This document shows positions 1 through 10,986 of a stretch of DNA of 64,000 nt, piece after piece; positions within the stretch are counted from its first letter, which is position 1; each line of letters opens with the position of its first letter. Origin of the DNA: Posidonia oceanica (lineage: Eukaryota; Streptophyta; Magnoliopsida; Alismatales; Posidoniaceae); assembly GCA_037176725.1 (NCBI GenBank), contig JAZBRS010000074.1, positions 64,856,001-64,920,000 on the forward strand, given 5' to 3'. The notes below the pieces were generated by a model, which was not told the origin of the DNA, did not search any database, and saw only the letters and a program-made list of their open reading frames with translations. The position numbers and the translations under genes are program-made.

Positions 1-2
1 CT

Positions 3-1247
3 ATGGCAGCCAATCCAGACCCCATCAATGACAGGATGGACGTTCTGGAGAAAGCACTACGTCTAGTGCAGGGCAAGGACCACCAGTCTTACCAGTTTCG
101 CGACCTCTGTCTCTTTCCCGAGGCCGCACTCCCTTCGAAGTTCCGCATCCCGGTCTTCGATAAATACAATGGTAAAGGCTGCCCTATTTCGCATCTGAAG
201 GCATACTGCGGGGACCTTGTTCAGCTTCAGGCTGATGAAAGGCTCCTTATCCGCCTGTTTCAGAAGAGTTTAGCCGGCCCCGCGCTCAAGTGGTTCACTT
301 CCCTTGACATGGCCACGGTTCGAACTTGGACGGATCTTTCTCAGGCCTTCCTTGAGCAGTATGCTTTCAACCTCGACCTGATCCCCAAGAGGGAGGATCT
401 TGTCGCCATCCGGCAGAGACCCCAAGAGCCATTTGGGGAGTATGTCGGTCGCTGGCGTTCCCTAGCTGCCCAAGTCAAAGATAAACCCTCCGAGGAGGAT
501 TCTATCGAGATAATCGTTAAAGGGGCGCTGCCAGTGATTGGGACTCTGCTTTGCATTCAGCACATCACTAGTCATGCATCGCTGATTAGGGCTGGTGTCA
601 GCGTGGAAAGCTCGCTGCGAAGTGGGCATTTCCCCGCACTTTCTGCATTGGCTAGGCAGGCCAACACCTCCAGCATTCGCCGCAGCAATAGCAACAGCAG
701 CTCCACTGCTGACCGCTCCGAACAGCTCTCCAAATTATGTGTCGATCTTCCCGAGGAGCCTGCCTATGCAGAGAGTCAACTAGACCCTTTTCCGCTAGAG
801 CACGCACCTAATTTTGCACCCACTGAGCACACTACCACCGTCGAGCCCGTGCATCACGTCGCACCCGCTCGGCAAGGACTCCACCCAGGGCAAAGACGAC
901 CTCGTCGGGCTGAGTGTAATTACACGCCTCTCCCCGGACCACTGAGTGTCATCTTCCCTCAAGTTGAGTCGCTCCTGAGGCTCCCGGCTGTCCGTTCGTC
1001 ACCAAATCCCCCTCCGTGGTGGCACAATACGGATCAGTTCTGCAGTTTCCATCGGGCCACCGGGCACTTGACGGACAACTGCCTCGCTCTCCGGGATGCC
1101 GTTCAACGCCTGATTGACCGCAGGATCATCAGCGTTGGCAAGCAGGAGCCTGCACATACACATACACCTGCACTTGCACTTGCACGCCCTAGTATAGCAA
1201 ATCCTTCCTCCGCCGGCACCTCGGGGGGTTACCCCAATCTTTTCTGA
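3..1247 (+). CDS. gag: Gag polyprotein, C-terminal part, open reading frame
   Basis: Gag forms the virus-like particle and binds the element's RNA. The frame is open from the window edge to TGA at 1245-1247, with 414 codons visible. The ATG at 3 is only the first in the window; the homologous gag at 43114-45291 has roughly 330 residues before this point, so the true start lies to the left. The capsid region (FRIPVFDKYNGKG, then LLIRLFQKSLAGPALKWF and WTDLSQAFLEQY) is followed by a low-complexity linker and a zinc knuckle of the C-x2-H-x4-H-x4-C kind (FCSFHRATGHLTDNC, about residues 345-359). No stop interrupts it, unlike the other gag genes here, so it could still be functional. It is followed directly by noncoding DNA, not by protease. 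Confidence 0.85.
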   Translation: MAANPDPINDRMDVLEKALRLVQGKDHQSYQFRDLCLFPEAALPSKFRIPVFDKYNGKGCPISHLKAYCGDLVQLQADERLLIRLFQKSLAGPALKWFTSLDMATVRTWTDLSQAFLEQYAFNLDLIPKREDLVAIRQRPQEPFGEYVGRWRSLAAQVKDKPSEEDSIEIIVKGALPVIGTLLCIQHITSHASLIRAGVSVESSLRSGHFPALSALARQANTSSIRRSNSNSSSTADRSEQLSKLCVDLPEEPAYAESQLDPFPLEHAPNFAPTEHTTTVEPVHHVAPARQGLHPGQRRPRRAECNYTPLPGPLSVIFPQVESLLRLPAVRSSPNPPPWWHNTDQFCSFHRATGHLTDNCLALRDAVQRLIDRRIISVGKQEPAHTHTPALALARPSIANPSSAGTSGGYPNLF

Positions 1248-1551
1248 ATCCCGCTCTGCTCCGATGGATCCTTCTGATTCCATCGGCGCGATCCTCTTCT
1301 CCCGTCCTCCCTATCTCGTCCGAGGGACGCTCGGAGATGCAACGGCAGCGTCGACAGCAAGACCAGGCGCAGCACCATCCAGGTAAGTCCTTCTAACCTC
1401 TCTTTTGTTCCCCGCATTGTCTTTTCTTTCGTTTTGTTCTGTTTTCGTTTTGCATTTTTTTCGCCTTACCTAAAAATCATAAAAAGCATAAAATCAACAA
1501 AACTCATTAAAAAGCATGCATCTCTTCTACTTCTTGCATTCATATCATTCG

Positions 1552-1746
1552 GGCTGGCAACCCTAACTGCTCGGCGATAGGTCCGTTAACCTGTCATCCG
1601 CGGGCTGGCAACCCTAACTGCTCGGTGATAGGTCCGTTAACCTATCATTCGGGTTGGCAACCCTAACTGCTCGGCGATAGGTCCGTTAACCTATCATTCG
1701 GGCTGATATCCCTAACTATTCGGCGATAGGTCCGTCAACCTATCAC
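1552..1746 (+). repeat. Hairpin minisatellite, four ~49-bp units
   Basis: Four tandem units each begin GGGCTGGCAACCC or a variant and carry the inverted repeat GATAGGT-ccgtta-ACCTATC. The first unit has ACCTGTC in the right arm, which still pairs by wobble. The units belong to the same family as the array at 3660-4098 and to the minus-strand arrays at 40310-41020 and 42462-42716. They lie about 300 bp after gag. Confidence 0.9.
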
Positions 1747-3219
1747 CTTGCACGTCCCTCTACACATAGCTATCATTTCATGCATTCATCCCATCTTGCA
1801 CATATCTGTCATCATGCATATCACCTTCTGCATACGTGTCATTTCATGCATCCTGTAAAACAAAAGCACCAAAAATCAAAAAAAATCAAGAAAATCAAAA
1901 AACGCAAAAATATTTTCTCGCATTACTGTTGGTTTCCCCTTTTTATGTTTTCTTAAACCAAAAAAAGCCATAAAAAATACAAAACCAATGCAAAAACCTA
2001 AAAACATGCTTGCCTCTTCCCTTCTAAAAAATACAAAACCCATAAACATTTGTATAATCAGAAACCTGGCTATGGACAAGCAAGCAGCGCCTAGAGGATG
2101 TCAAGCAGCGACAGTCTCAAGCAGATCTCACCCGAGCAGCGCCATCTCTTGCATGTGGCCATAAAGTGAGACTGAGAGCAGAATAGAGCATCCCGCTGAG
2201 TTTCAGAACACTACAAGCAGGATCCACCTTATCAAGAGAGTCCACCGAACACGGAGAGGACCGAAGCGGAGTGGAGCATAGCCAGAGGCTGTAAACACAC
2301 ATTGCAGAGGCTGAGGGTGTACACGGATCAGCCGAACCCTTAATGCCTCATCAGGGACTGCTACCCCAAGAGGGCGAAGTCATGCATATCCAAAAGAATA
2401 GAGATCATGTGAGCAAAAGAATATGATAACTTGATATGCATGCTGAGCACAAAAGAAAAATGAAGAAAGAAGTTGAAGAAAGAAGGCGCTCATGAGAGGA
2501 GTGATTCGGACGAGCGTCAAAGCCATCTCAGTTATCAACATCAAGCGCCACACTGGCAACTGCACAAGACATCATATATGGAGGACCTGGCCCCACCCTC
2601 CGAGCGCAGCAGCACGCTCCAACCCTTGTGCAGACAACACTTATTTCCAAGAAGGCTAGATGCAGATCCAATCACTCATGAGGGGAAAAGAAACATTATC
2701 CTGTGAGCGTCAAAAGCGGTAGTCGGTCCCCGAGGAATTAAGACGGAGGCTGTGAAGCTGCATCCAACGCTTCTGCTACCTACCTGCAGCCAAAGGCTAT
2801 CCTCTGCAAAGCCAAAGCCTCATCCTGAGCCAAGAGTGAGAAAGAGAGCCACCGACCACAACTCGGCATGGCGTTGCTCGAGGACCGAGTCTCCTGAGTC
2901 AGGAAGTGCAGAAGCACCCTCTTGGCAGTCGCTTTGAGTCCAAAGCCACCAAAAAATGCATGCTGTAATATACTATCACCTTCTTTCCTCTCTGTTTTCG
3001 AAAACCGGAGTCAAGGATGAGCACTTTTGCCTGACCTCGCTCAGAGGCTCTGCGTTTTTCCGCCCACCGCGCTGGGTAGGTCCTGGATGAACGGCATGTC
3101 CCTCGTTTGTCACCTCATGACGCTACGAAGCATGCCCGCGCTGAGACCATTGCACACCCACCACGGGGGGTTTCCTGGTTTTCTATGTGTCCGCTTGCAT
3201 CCCTCATTCTTTGCACCCG
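1747..3219. other. Noncoding internal region of the gag-only element
   Basis: I see no gene here. The stretch 1860-2060 is A-rich. From about 2080 to 3120 it matches, in reverse complement, the region near 41050-42180 of the right-hand gag-only element, including the text around CAGCGCCTAGAGGATG and the fragment ending at CACCTCATGACG. It is therefore a conserved, noncoding part of the element. The short reading frames on both strands are not shared between the copies. Confidence 0.6.
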
Positions 3220-3319
3220 GGCTGGCACCCCTAACTGCTCGGCGATGGGTTCGTCAACCTATCATCCATCCACTCGCTCATCCACCTTTGCATTCTGGTG
3301 CCAGGGGTGCTTCAGCCGT

Positions 3320-3346
3320 CCCCTGGTATCATCCTGATACCAGGGG
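3320..3346 (+). repeat. Perfect 11-bp inverted repeat, 5-nt loop (copy 1)
   Basis: CCCCTGGTATC and GATACCAGGGG are separated by ATCCT. A second identical hairpin lies at 3504-3530. The right-hand element has the same perfect arms with a different 7-nt loop at 40641-40669. Confidence 0.9.
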
Positions 3347-3503
3347 CATCTTTTGGCCGCCCTGTGGTATCGTCCCTAGCTAGTCATCCCTAGCTGAGTC
3401 CCCAGCGGGCTGGCACCCCTAACTGCCCGGCGATAGGTTCGTCAACCTATCATCCATTCATCTATTCATCCTCGCATTTCGGTGCCAGGGGCGCTTCAGC
3501 TGT

Positions 3504-3530
3504 CCCCTGGTATCATCCTGATACCAGGGG
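3504..3530 (+). repeat. Perfect 11-bp inverted repeat, 5-nt loop (copy 2)
   Basis: Same arms and loop as the hairpin at 3320-3346. The repeat distance of 184 bp includes one minisatellite unit at about 3409-3457, so hairpin and unit were duplicated together. Confidence 0.9.
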
Positions 3531-3659
3531 CATCTTTTTTGCTGCCCCTTGGTATCCCCCTTCCATCTGCATTGGGCTGACATCCCCAACTGTCGCGGGA
3601 ATGTCTCTGGACCTCTGCTGCACCTTCTGGTTCGGTATCCCGCCCACTTTCCACCCTCA

Positions 3660-4098
3660 GCGGGCTGATAGCCCTAACTATCCGGTGATGAGTCCGTTAA
3701 CTCCTCGTTCGGGCTGATAGCCCTAACTATCCGGTGATGAGTCCGTCAACTCTTCAGCGGGCTGATAGCCCTAACTATCCGGTGATGAGTCCGTCAACTC
3801 TTCAGCGGGCTGATAGCCCTAACTATCCGGCGATGAGTCCGTTAACTCCTCGTTCGGGCTGATAGCCCTAACTATCCGGCGATGAGTCCGTTAACTCCTC
3901 GTTCGGGCTGATAGCCCTAACTATCCGGTGATGAGTCTGTCAACTCTTCAGCGGGCTGATAGCCCTAACTATCCGGCGACGAGTCCGTTAACTCCTCAGC
4001 GGGCTGATAGCCCTAACTATCCGGTGATGAGTCCGTTAACTCCTCAGTAGGCTGGTGGCCCTAACCATCCGGCGATAAGTCCGTTAACTTATCACCTC
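3660..4098 (+). repeat. Hairpin minisatellite, nine 48-49-bp units
   Basis: Nine tandem units start GGGCTGATAGCCC, itself an inverted repeat, followed by TAACTATCCGG and then GATGAGT-ccgtta-ACTC. The last unit has GATAAGT-ccgtta-ACTTATC. The six-base loop is almost constant while the flanking arms change together. Isolated single units lie near 3219-3267 and 3409-3457. Confidence 0.92.
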
Positions 4099-4978
4099 AT
4101 TTCGTCGTAGTTTAATAGCATTCTGTTGCATATCATGGCATATCATCAGCATTCGCATTGCATGACATCATATAGCTTCATTGTGTTCTCCGTAGAGTCA
4201 GTCCTAGTATTGCATTTCATCATTGCACGGACAGGGCGTGCTTGGGATTCGAACTCCTGGCTCGTGTACTGCCTAAGGTATCATCCTCGGCACCCGCATG
4301 ACTTTCGCAGCTTGCTGGCCTTGGGTGATACTCGCAGTAGTATGCGGCCTTGGGATCGTTTTCCTGGTTCCGTATGCCCGGCGCTCCGCTGTTTATACCC
4401 TGCATTCCACTGCATAACATTGCATGACATTGCACCCTTATTACGCTACTACTCCTCTGTGGTCCTTACACCAGCTTCCGCATTCCGCTCTCCCGGGCCC
4501 GCGCCCACCGCCGCATGCACATCCACAGCATATTTACTTCTCAGCACTTTACTTTCCAGCGTCTTTACTTTCCAGCATCTTTACTTTCCAGCACCTTTAC
4601 ATTCAGCCTTTACATTCAGTCTTTACATCCAACACTTTCCTTACAAGTACTTTACTTCCAGTAATTTCCTTTCAGCACTTTATTTTCAGTACTTTACTTT
4701 CTGCTCTTGCATTGCATTTTCCACCCTCCCGCGTGCATGCACCATCTCGCTTTCCCCCAGAGGAGTACAGCGCAGTAAGTTTTAGCATAAGCATACCATT
4801 TGCATTCACACACTGCACATTCATCCATCTACACCTGCATCTTGCATTGCGGCAACGGGCTACGACGTTCGGTGTATCCGCCGAATAAGTAACTCACGCC
4901 AATAGCAAATCTTTTGGCCCTCCGGTCAAATGGGGTGTCTTGTCAACCCTGAGCAGCGGTCTCGGTCCCCTTGACCTC
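4099..4978. other. Noncoding region before the 3' LTR
   Basis: No gene is supported. A run near 4535-4710 repeats the phrase CTTTACTTTCCAGCA with variations, a degenerate short tandem array. Reading frames of 154 and 219 codons overlap each other here and follow the repeat; neither resembles a known protein. Confidence 0.5.
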
Positions 4979-4995
4979 GCTCAGGGAGGGGCATC
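4979..4995 (+). other. Polypurine tract
   Basis: GCTCAGGGAGGGGCATC lies immediately before the LTR, the usual place for the plus-strand primer of reverse transcription. The right-hand gag-only element has exactly the same sequence next to its 3' LTR (38726-38742, minus). Confidence 0.85.
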
Positions 4996-7900
4996 TGTTG
5001 ACACCCCATTTCGACAAGGCTGAATCGGCGGACCTCTCTGGCGGCTAGGAAAAACCCAAAATCGCACATTCCTCTTCATCCTTCTTCCCAAATCAAACTC
5101 CAGCTCAAACCTCAGAGCCAAACCTAGAACCACACCCATTTTCTAACCCCAAAACCTTACCCTGAAACCATCCCAAAACCTTACCCTCAAACCATTCAAA
5201 ACCCAAGCCAAACCCAAACCCTAACCCTCCTTTCTACCCTTCAAAACCAGCCAACTTGACCTAAGCCTTTACCCCTCTTCCCGAGCTCAAAACTTGACCA
5301 AAATCCATAGGAAAATCCACCAACACCCACTCAACAAACCTACTCTAAAACCTAGAAATTTCTAAACCCGACCCATTCCCAAAAACCCTAGAAAACCTAG
5401 GTGAATTTCCCCTTTTTCTACACCTTGAAACCCCTCCAAAACCTTCTTAGAATCAAACCAAAACCTTAGACCGAATACCTTAAGCCCTAGACTACCCACT
5501 CGCCAATTTTCACCCCATTCTGAGACCTCTAAGCCTTCCTTTCACCCAAATTATCGTTTTCTCTCTCCAGGATTATCGTTTTCTCTCTCCTCTCTCTCTC
5601 CTGATTATCATCTCCCTTTTCATCCCCTTCTTGCCCTTTCCCTGACCTGGCTGTGGGCCCCCTTTGTGCTTCTATCCCTTCTCTATCTTATTCCTATTTT
5701 TATTTTATTTTTAGCATTTTCTCTGAATTTTAAAAAATCATTTCCCTCCCACTCATCTCTTTCCCTTTTATTTCTCCCTTTTTCCATTTTCTTCCTCCTT
5801 CTCTTTTCCTTTTCTTTCTTTTGCAAAAACCCATAAAAACCCCTAAAAATCCATAAAATTCCAAAACATAAAAGAGACAAACCAGAACTCTAAGAAAAAC
5901 AATTAAAAAACATTAAGCAATCAATTAAAAAACTTAAACTTAACTGAATCAAGCTAAAAAGAAAATCAAGCATGCAAACTAAAAAATGCGAAACAAACCA
6001 AAATAAAATACTGAAAAATCTAGGAAAAAACTAAAACAAAATCAAGACCCACCAAAAGTAAAAACCCTACCAAAAGAATTAAAAATAAACCCTAAAAAAG
6101 AAGTGAAACAATTAAGAACACTAAGATAAGTAATTAATGAAAGAAAAAGCTTAACTTAACAAACCTAAGGAAAACAATTTGAGAACTCAATTAAGAAAGA
6201 TGAAGAACACATCAAAAAGACTTGAAGACTCTTAATCAAACAAGAGAAACCTAACTAAAAAACATCAAGAAAAATTAACAAATAAAAATCAAACATAATT
6301 CAAAAGACTTAAGAAAGAAAATCCTAAAAGACTAAAACTAAAAAGCCCAAAACCCACTCTAATTAACCTAAAAATAAATCCTAAAAAAATCCTAATTAAC
6401 ATCCTAAGTGCTTAACAAGAAAAATACAATTTAAAAAAAAAAACAATTTGAAAAGACTTAACAAACACTTAATCAAATGGAAAATGAATTAAAGGCAAAA
6501 GAAAAATCTAAAACCCTAATCAACCCTAAAATGCACTAATTAACCCAAAACAATCATTAAAAAACCTAATTAAAATCCTAACCTAAACACAACCATTCTA
6601 AAAACTCTTCCCATCCTTTTCTATTTTTATTTTATTTTTATTTTTATTTTCTTCCTTCTTTCTCCTCTTTCTTTCTTTTTCTTCCTTCTTCCCTTTCTTT
6701 TCTACCCCTCCTTCTTTCCTTCTTTCTTAATTTCTTTTCTACTACTGTGCTCAAGGCCCAGCCCATGCCCAACTTCTTCTTCTTCCCTCCATCTCTTCTT
6801 CTTCTTCCACTCTCCTCCTCTCTCACAGCCAAAAAACGACAGCAGCCTCCCCCATTGGTTTTCTTTTTTTTCAAACCTCCCTGACACCACCTTGACCTCC
6901 CACCATCACCCACGACCCACGACCACCATCACCACCCTACCCTGTGGCCTGAAACCAAGGACAGCAACCCATTCCTTCTCTTTTTGACTGTTGAAAATCA
7001 GCAACTTTGGAGGGATCAAAACTTGAGATCTTGGAACGAGAAAGGGGTTCGGCCAGCACACTTGCATAGACCAAGTCACCAGCTCTCGCACCCTTCTTCC
7101 AGAACCGAAAAAGACCCCCAATCCTTGCCGGAATTCTTCCCCGAAGTAGCCAGCACCCAAACAAGCTCAGAGCGACCTTCTTCCTTGCAAACCCACCACC
7201 ACGAGCCTCCAAAAATCCCAGAGCTTTGCCATCAGACTCACCAAGCAATCACCTTCCCAAGCCACCCAAAATCACATCCTGAAACCTCCCACACACCTCG
7301 CAGTCCACTACAAACACTTGGGTCCTCATTTTTGCCAAAAACTTCAAACTCCCATAACTTCCTCCATACTCAGTGAAATCCACTTCTGTTTCCTCCCACG
7401 CACTCCCCGAACAACCACCTAGCCGCCCGTACCCTCGCCTCGCCTTGGAGCGCCGTACATCACCGTATCCACCTCGGCCTCCACCGGTGAAGCTCCACTG
7501 AACCAGATCTCGCCCCGGGCTGTAGAACGTGCTTCTGATTACTCCGTCATCTTCCTTGGACCTCCGGCGACGCCCCCCGAGCTCCCCAACGCAGCAGCCG
7601 CCGCCCTCCGCCGTCCCCACTCTTCTCCGGCCGGCCGAAAGCCACCCAGGTGGGTGGGCTGTTCCGGCGTGCGAAAGGGCCGAGGCAAGCTCCCCCCGGA
7701 TTCCCCTCGTCGCCCTCTTGCTCCTCGGCTTTTCCCCGAGGCGTTTCGTCACCTGTGCTGCCCACAAGGACTCGCCGGAGTTACCTTCTTCTCCGGCACC
7801 GGTCGCCGGAGCTGCAAAGACAGCGGCCTCTCCACGCGTGTCCGCCGCCGCCGACGCACCGCCGTGCCCCTCCTCGCCTCCGTCGCACCCCGCCGGTTCC

Positions 7901-8059
7901 TCCCAGGCCCTCCTCACCTCGCGTCGCCCCTCCTCCGTCGGTCCAGGAGAGTCGCCGGCGAGCCCTCCACCTTCCACTGTAAGTCTTCCTCTTCCTCACT
8001 TTTCATTTTTTTTAACTTATGAAATTTTCCTTGTATTGCATTCCTTTCGTTTAAGTTTC

Positions 8060-8960
8060 TGATTATTGCGTTTAGGTCCAAAGCATGTTTAAACTTATGT
8101 TATTTTGATTTAAAACCATGTTAAATTGCAGGATCTGTTTATAGTTTTCAATATTTGCATGAAAGTCCACTTACTGTGTTTGTTAGTTATAAAAAATTTC
8201 GTTTCAGCCCTTATGCTTTCAATATTTGCATCCAGGTCCTTCAGCAGTTCATGTAATCTTAATATGCATAGTTTGCCTTATTACATTGCATTCTGTATCC
8301 CTGTTTTTTTCATTTTTGCTGTCTGATCCATTGTAATGTAGAACTTAGGTCTTAATTTAAATGTTTTGCATACTGTATTGCATGTTTGCCCCTCTGATTT
8401 TTCATTTTTGCATCTAGGTCCATTTTAAATGCATAATGATCATTTTGCATGCATCTTAGCTTATTGCATTGCATTTTCAACCTTGCATTTTCAAAAAATT
8501 GCATGTCAGTCCCCAGACCTTGATTTCAGAACACATTTTGCATCTAAAATTGCATACTTGACCCTTGCATGATTTAAAAATGACATATAGGTCCTTGCAT
8601 CCTCTTAAAGTCATGTAAAAAGACCGTTTTGCCCCTAAAGTTGCATCTTAGCTCCTATTCTTGTAAAATTGCATATAGACCCTCCACTTGCATTCTCAGA
8701 CTCCCCAGGACCCTGTTTTCTGGAAAAATTGCATTTTAGTCCCTCATGTTTTAAAAAATTGCTTTTTGCTTGTCCTTCGCTTTCAAAACCTCCTCTAATA
8801 CATGCCAACTTTTAAAAGCTGTGTTCTGAAGCCTATTTTTTGCAAAACTACCCTCTGCCACCTCCTGTTCTCAGAATCCCTGCCTGTAAGCCCCATCCTT
8901 TTCAAAAATTTGCATTTAAGCCCCTTTTCTTTTTTTAAAATAGCATTTGAACTCCTTTTT
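8060..8960 (+). repeat. Dispersed short motif in the LTR (TTGCATNTAGGTCC-like)
   Basis: About a dozen degenerate copies of a phrase like AATTGCATNTAGGTCC recur at irregular spacing, for example near 8070, 8229, 8412, 8580, 8672, 8730 and 8911. They may be the remains of an old tandem array or a repeated protein-binding site. I cannot tell which. Confidence 0.5.
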
Positions 8961-9727
8961 TTCTAAAAAGTCTTCCTCCTTGTCTTTTCTGGCACCTTGC
9001 ATGCATTTGCATTCATGTAGCTTTGCATTAAGTTTCTTTCGCACACACCAGAGCCCCCTCAGCTCCCATCCACCTGGGAGGACCCTTTTGCACACCCCTA
9101 GGACCTCCTGAACACCTAGGTCTGTTCTTCTCTCCTGTTCTGGCCTTTCCGCCCTGAAGCTGCGATATCTTTCAATCCGGCCGTTGGATCTTCCTAAACA
9201 AGCTGCCCAGGCGACTGCAGCGAAGCGCTCTTCAGCACGGACCAAGCAGATTTCAGATCAGACCCCAGGATTTCCAGGTATGCCCTCCTGAACCTTTGCA
9301 TTGCATTCAATCGCATGCCGTTTGCATAGTTTGCTTCGTTTTCGCTTTCGGTCTCTTGGAGCATGTAGAATAGGACCTCCCCTTCTTGTCTATCAATTCC
9401 AATCCCCGTTTCGCGTATTCTTGAGTGTTTTGTGTTGTGTTTTCCCTGGATTTGCCACTTAATGTGACTTTCTTCCCCCTTTTCCACGATCCGATCGCAT
9501 CGCGAGCTTTGGGCAGCGTGCGAGACACACCGTGGAGCGGTTTAGTGGGAAACGGTCACAAAGAGGCGGTAATCCCTCCGTTTGCTCACTCTCCCCTTTG
9601 CAGGTCTTTACACCTGCTCTGTGCGGCCCCGAACAGCGTCTGTTCTCACACACGCGCTGTCTTACCTCTCTTTGGCTTCTGCTGATCTTTTTCTTTGCAT
9701 TAGCATTCGCATAGCTTTTCCGGGGTT

Positions 9728-10340
9728 TTGTTCCGCTGTTTTGGCACCGTTTTGCGTGCCTGCTTTGCTTTTGCACCGTTTTGCGCGCCCGTCTTGTTTT
9801 GGCACCATTTCGCGTGCTCAGTTTCGTTCTTTTTGCATCGTTTTGCGTGCCATTCTGTTTTGTTGTCTCGTTTTGCGTGCTGCCTTGCTTTTTCGCTCAT
9901 TTTGCCTGCCGATTTCGTTTCTTTTGCACCGTTTTGCGTGCCATTCTGCTTTCTTGCCTCGTTTCGCGCCCGTCTTGTTTTTCGCTTGCTTTGCGTGCCG
10001 GTTTCGTTCTTTTTGCATCGTTTTGCGTGCCATTCTGTTTTGTTGTCTCGTTTTGCGTGCCGCCTTGCTTTTTCGCTCATTTTGCCCGCCGATTTCGTTC
10101 TTTTCGCACCGTTTTGCGTGCCATTCTGCTTTCTTGCCTCGTTTCGCGCCCGTCTTGTTTTTCGCTTGCTTTGCGTGCCGGTTTCGTTCTTTTTGCATCG
10201 TTTTGCGTACCATTCTGTTTTATTGTCTCGTTTTGCGTGCCGCCTTACTTTTTTTCGCTTGTTTTGCGCACCGGTTTCGCTCTTTCGCATCGTTTTGCGT
10301 GCATTCTTGTTTCTCGCTTCGTTTTGCGCGTTTTACGCCG
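9728..10340 (+). repeat. Tandem repeat with 180-bp higher-order period
   Basis: Units of about 30 bp built on CGTTTTGCGTGCC form blocks that recur exactly 180 bp apart: GTTTCGTTCTTTTTGCATCG is found at 9821, 10001 and 10181. Since 180 is a multiple of 3, long frames stay open in several frames on both strands. They are products of the repeat, not genes. A tandem array at the matching place in the other gag-only LTR (35925-36090) uses units like GAAAACGATGCAAAGGCAC. Confidence 0.88.
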
Positions 10341-10624
10341 TTTTCTCTTGCATGTCGATCGCATTGCATGATTTTAACGCTGTTTTGCTTTCTCGTCTGC
10401 ATTTGCATATAGGGCTATGATGCTTACTGTCTGGAGTTCTCACGAGCTAGGTTTCGCCTGGTTCGGAACACAGACAGCGTAGCTGAGCATTTAGAGAGCA
10501 CGTTTACTTCTCTGCCTTGCATTTTCCCACTTAGAGCACTCCTTGAGCATTCATTTAAGCATTCATAGGCACATAGGCATTCAATCCTGCATTTCCCTGC
10601 ATATGCGAGCGTAAGCCTAGAAAG

Positions 10625-10872
10625 ACCGATTCTCGGGCGTGTCGGGGGTGCCTAACACCTTCCCCGCACGTAACAGGAGTCCTTGCCCTGTCTTTTGGCC
10701 CGCAATGACCGTATTGCCCTTATCCTAGGCTAGAGTCATCTCATTTGCATTCATTTGCATTTGTTTTCCTTTGCACTGCTCTGCTTTGCATTTCTTGCTT
10801 GGTTTTGCGCGTTAATTCGCGCATTTCCCCCGGTTTTCCTTGTCTCCCGTTAATAGACATGGTGGCGACTCT
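10625..10872 (+). promoter_or_regulatory. Block conserved between LTRs of the two gag-only families
   Basis: The block contains CTCGGGCGTGTCGG, GGGGTGCCTAACACCTTCCC, CGTAACAGGAGTCCTTGCCC and, 160 bp on, TGGTGGCGACTCTGATTTG. The right-hand element's LTRs (35400-35660 and about 46590-46850, minus) keep the same phrases in the same order, although most of the rest of the LTR differs. A role in RNA start, 3' end formation or packaging is possible. TGGCGACTC also resembles a tRNA-Arg primer site. Confidence 0.6.
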
Positions 10873-10986
10873 GATTTGTCTTATCTTTCCCTTTTCTCCT
10901 CGATTTTAAGTGTTTTCGAGTTGAGCCTCTTCCTCGGATCCAATCGCCGCTAATTAGCGAGCCTGATTCCGATCGGGATCGCTACA

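Larger units (their letters stand above)
1..10986 (+). mobile_element. Gag-only LTR retrotransposon, left copy, 3' part
   Basis: A Ty3/gypsy-type element that runs off the left edge of the window. Visible parts in order are gag, about 3.7 kb of noncoding DNA with hairpin minisatellites, a polypurine tract and a long 3' LTR. No protease, RT, RNase H or integrase is present, so the element would depend on enzymes supplied in trans. The same layout recurs on the minus strand at 35254-49847, so the lack of pol is a family property and not a local deletion. The LTR ends CGCTACA at 10986 and is followed by GTTGG and then by the giant element's LTR from its position 148 onward. The element therefore inserted in that LTR, and GTTGG should be its target duplication. 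Confidence 0.88.
4996..10986 (+). repeat. 3' LTR of the left gag-only element (5991 bp)
   Basis: The LTR starts TGTTGACACCCC right after the polypurine tract and ends ATCGCTACA. The 3' end was placed by alignment with the right-hand family, whose LTR ends GGATTACTACA after a shared stretch (TGGTGGCGACTC, then the CCTCGGATCC region). At 6 kb it is very long even for plant LTRs. It holds an A-rich part (5690-6600), a GC-rich part (7380-7990), a T-rich part with a recurring short motif (8060-8960), a 180-bp higher-order tandem repeat (9728-10340) and a conserved block near 10640. Frames up to 276 codons in it follow repeats or GC-rich composition, and I do not call them genes. Confidence 0.82.

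Noticed and set aside
3660..4098. CRISPR-like regularly spaced repeats
   Set aside because: Units are directly tandem with no unique spacers and lie in a plant retrotransposon. They are a minisatellite.
4126..4888. 219- and 154-codon frames before the left LTR
   Set aside because: They cover a degenerate CTTTACTTTCCAGCA repeat and are not kept in the homologous region of the right element.
7249..7977. 242-codon minus-strand and 177-codon plus-strand frames
   Set aside because: Both cover the same GC-rich LTR block, with Gly/Arg- or Pro/Ser-rich composition and no domain. There is no support for either.
9582..10420. Overlapping frames of 196-276 codons, Phe/Cys/Arg-rich, on both strands
   Set aside because: They follow a tandem repeat with a 180-bp period. 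Several frames stay open only because the period is a multiple of three.
10855..10880. TGGCGACTC at 10862 as the actual primer binding site of the left element
   Set aside because: The element is read left to right and this is its 3' LTR, so the primer site should be after the 5' LTR outside the window. The LTR end was fixed at 10986 by comparison.
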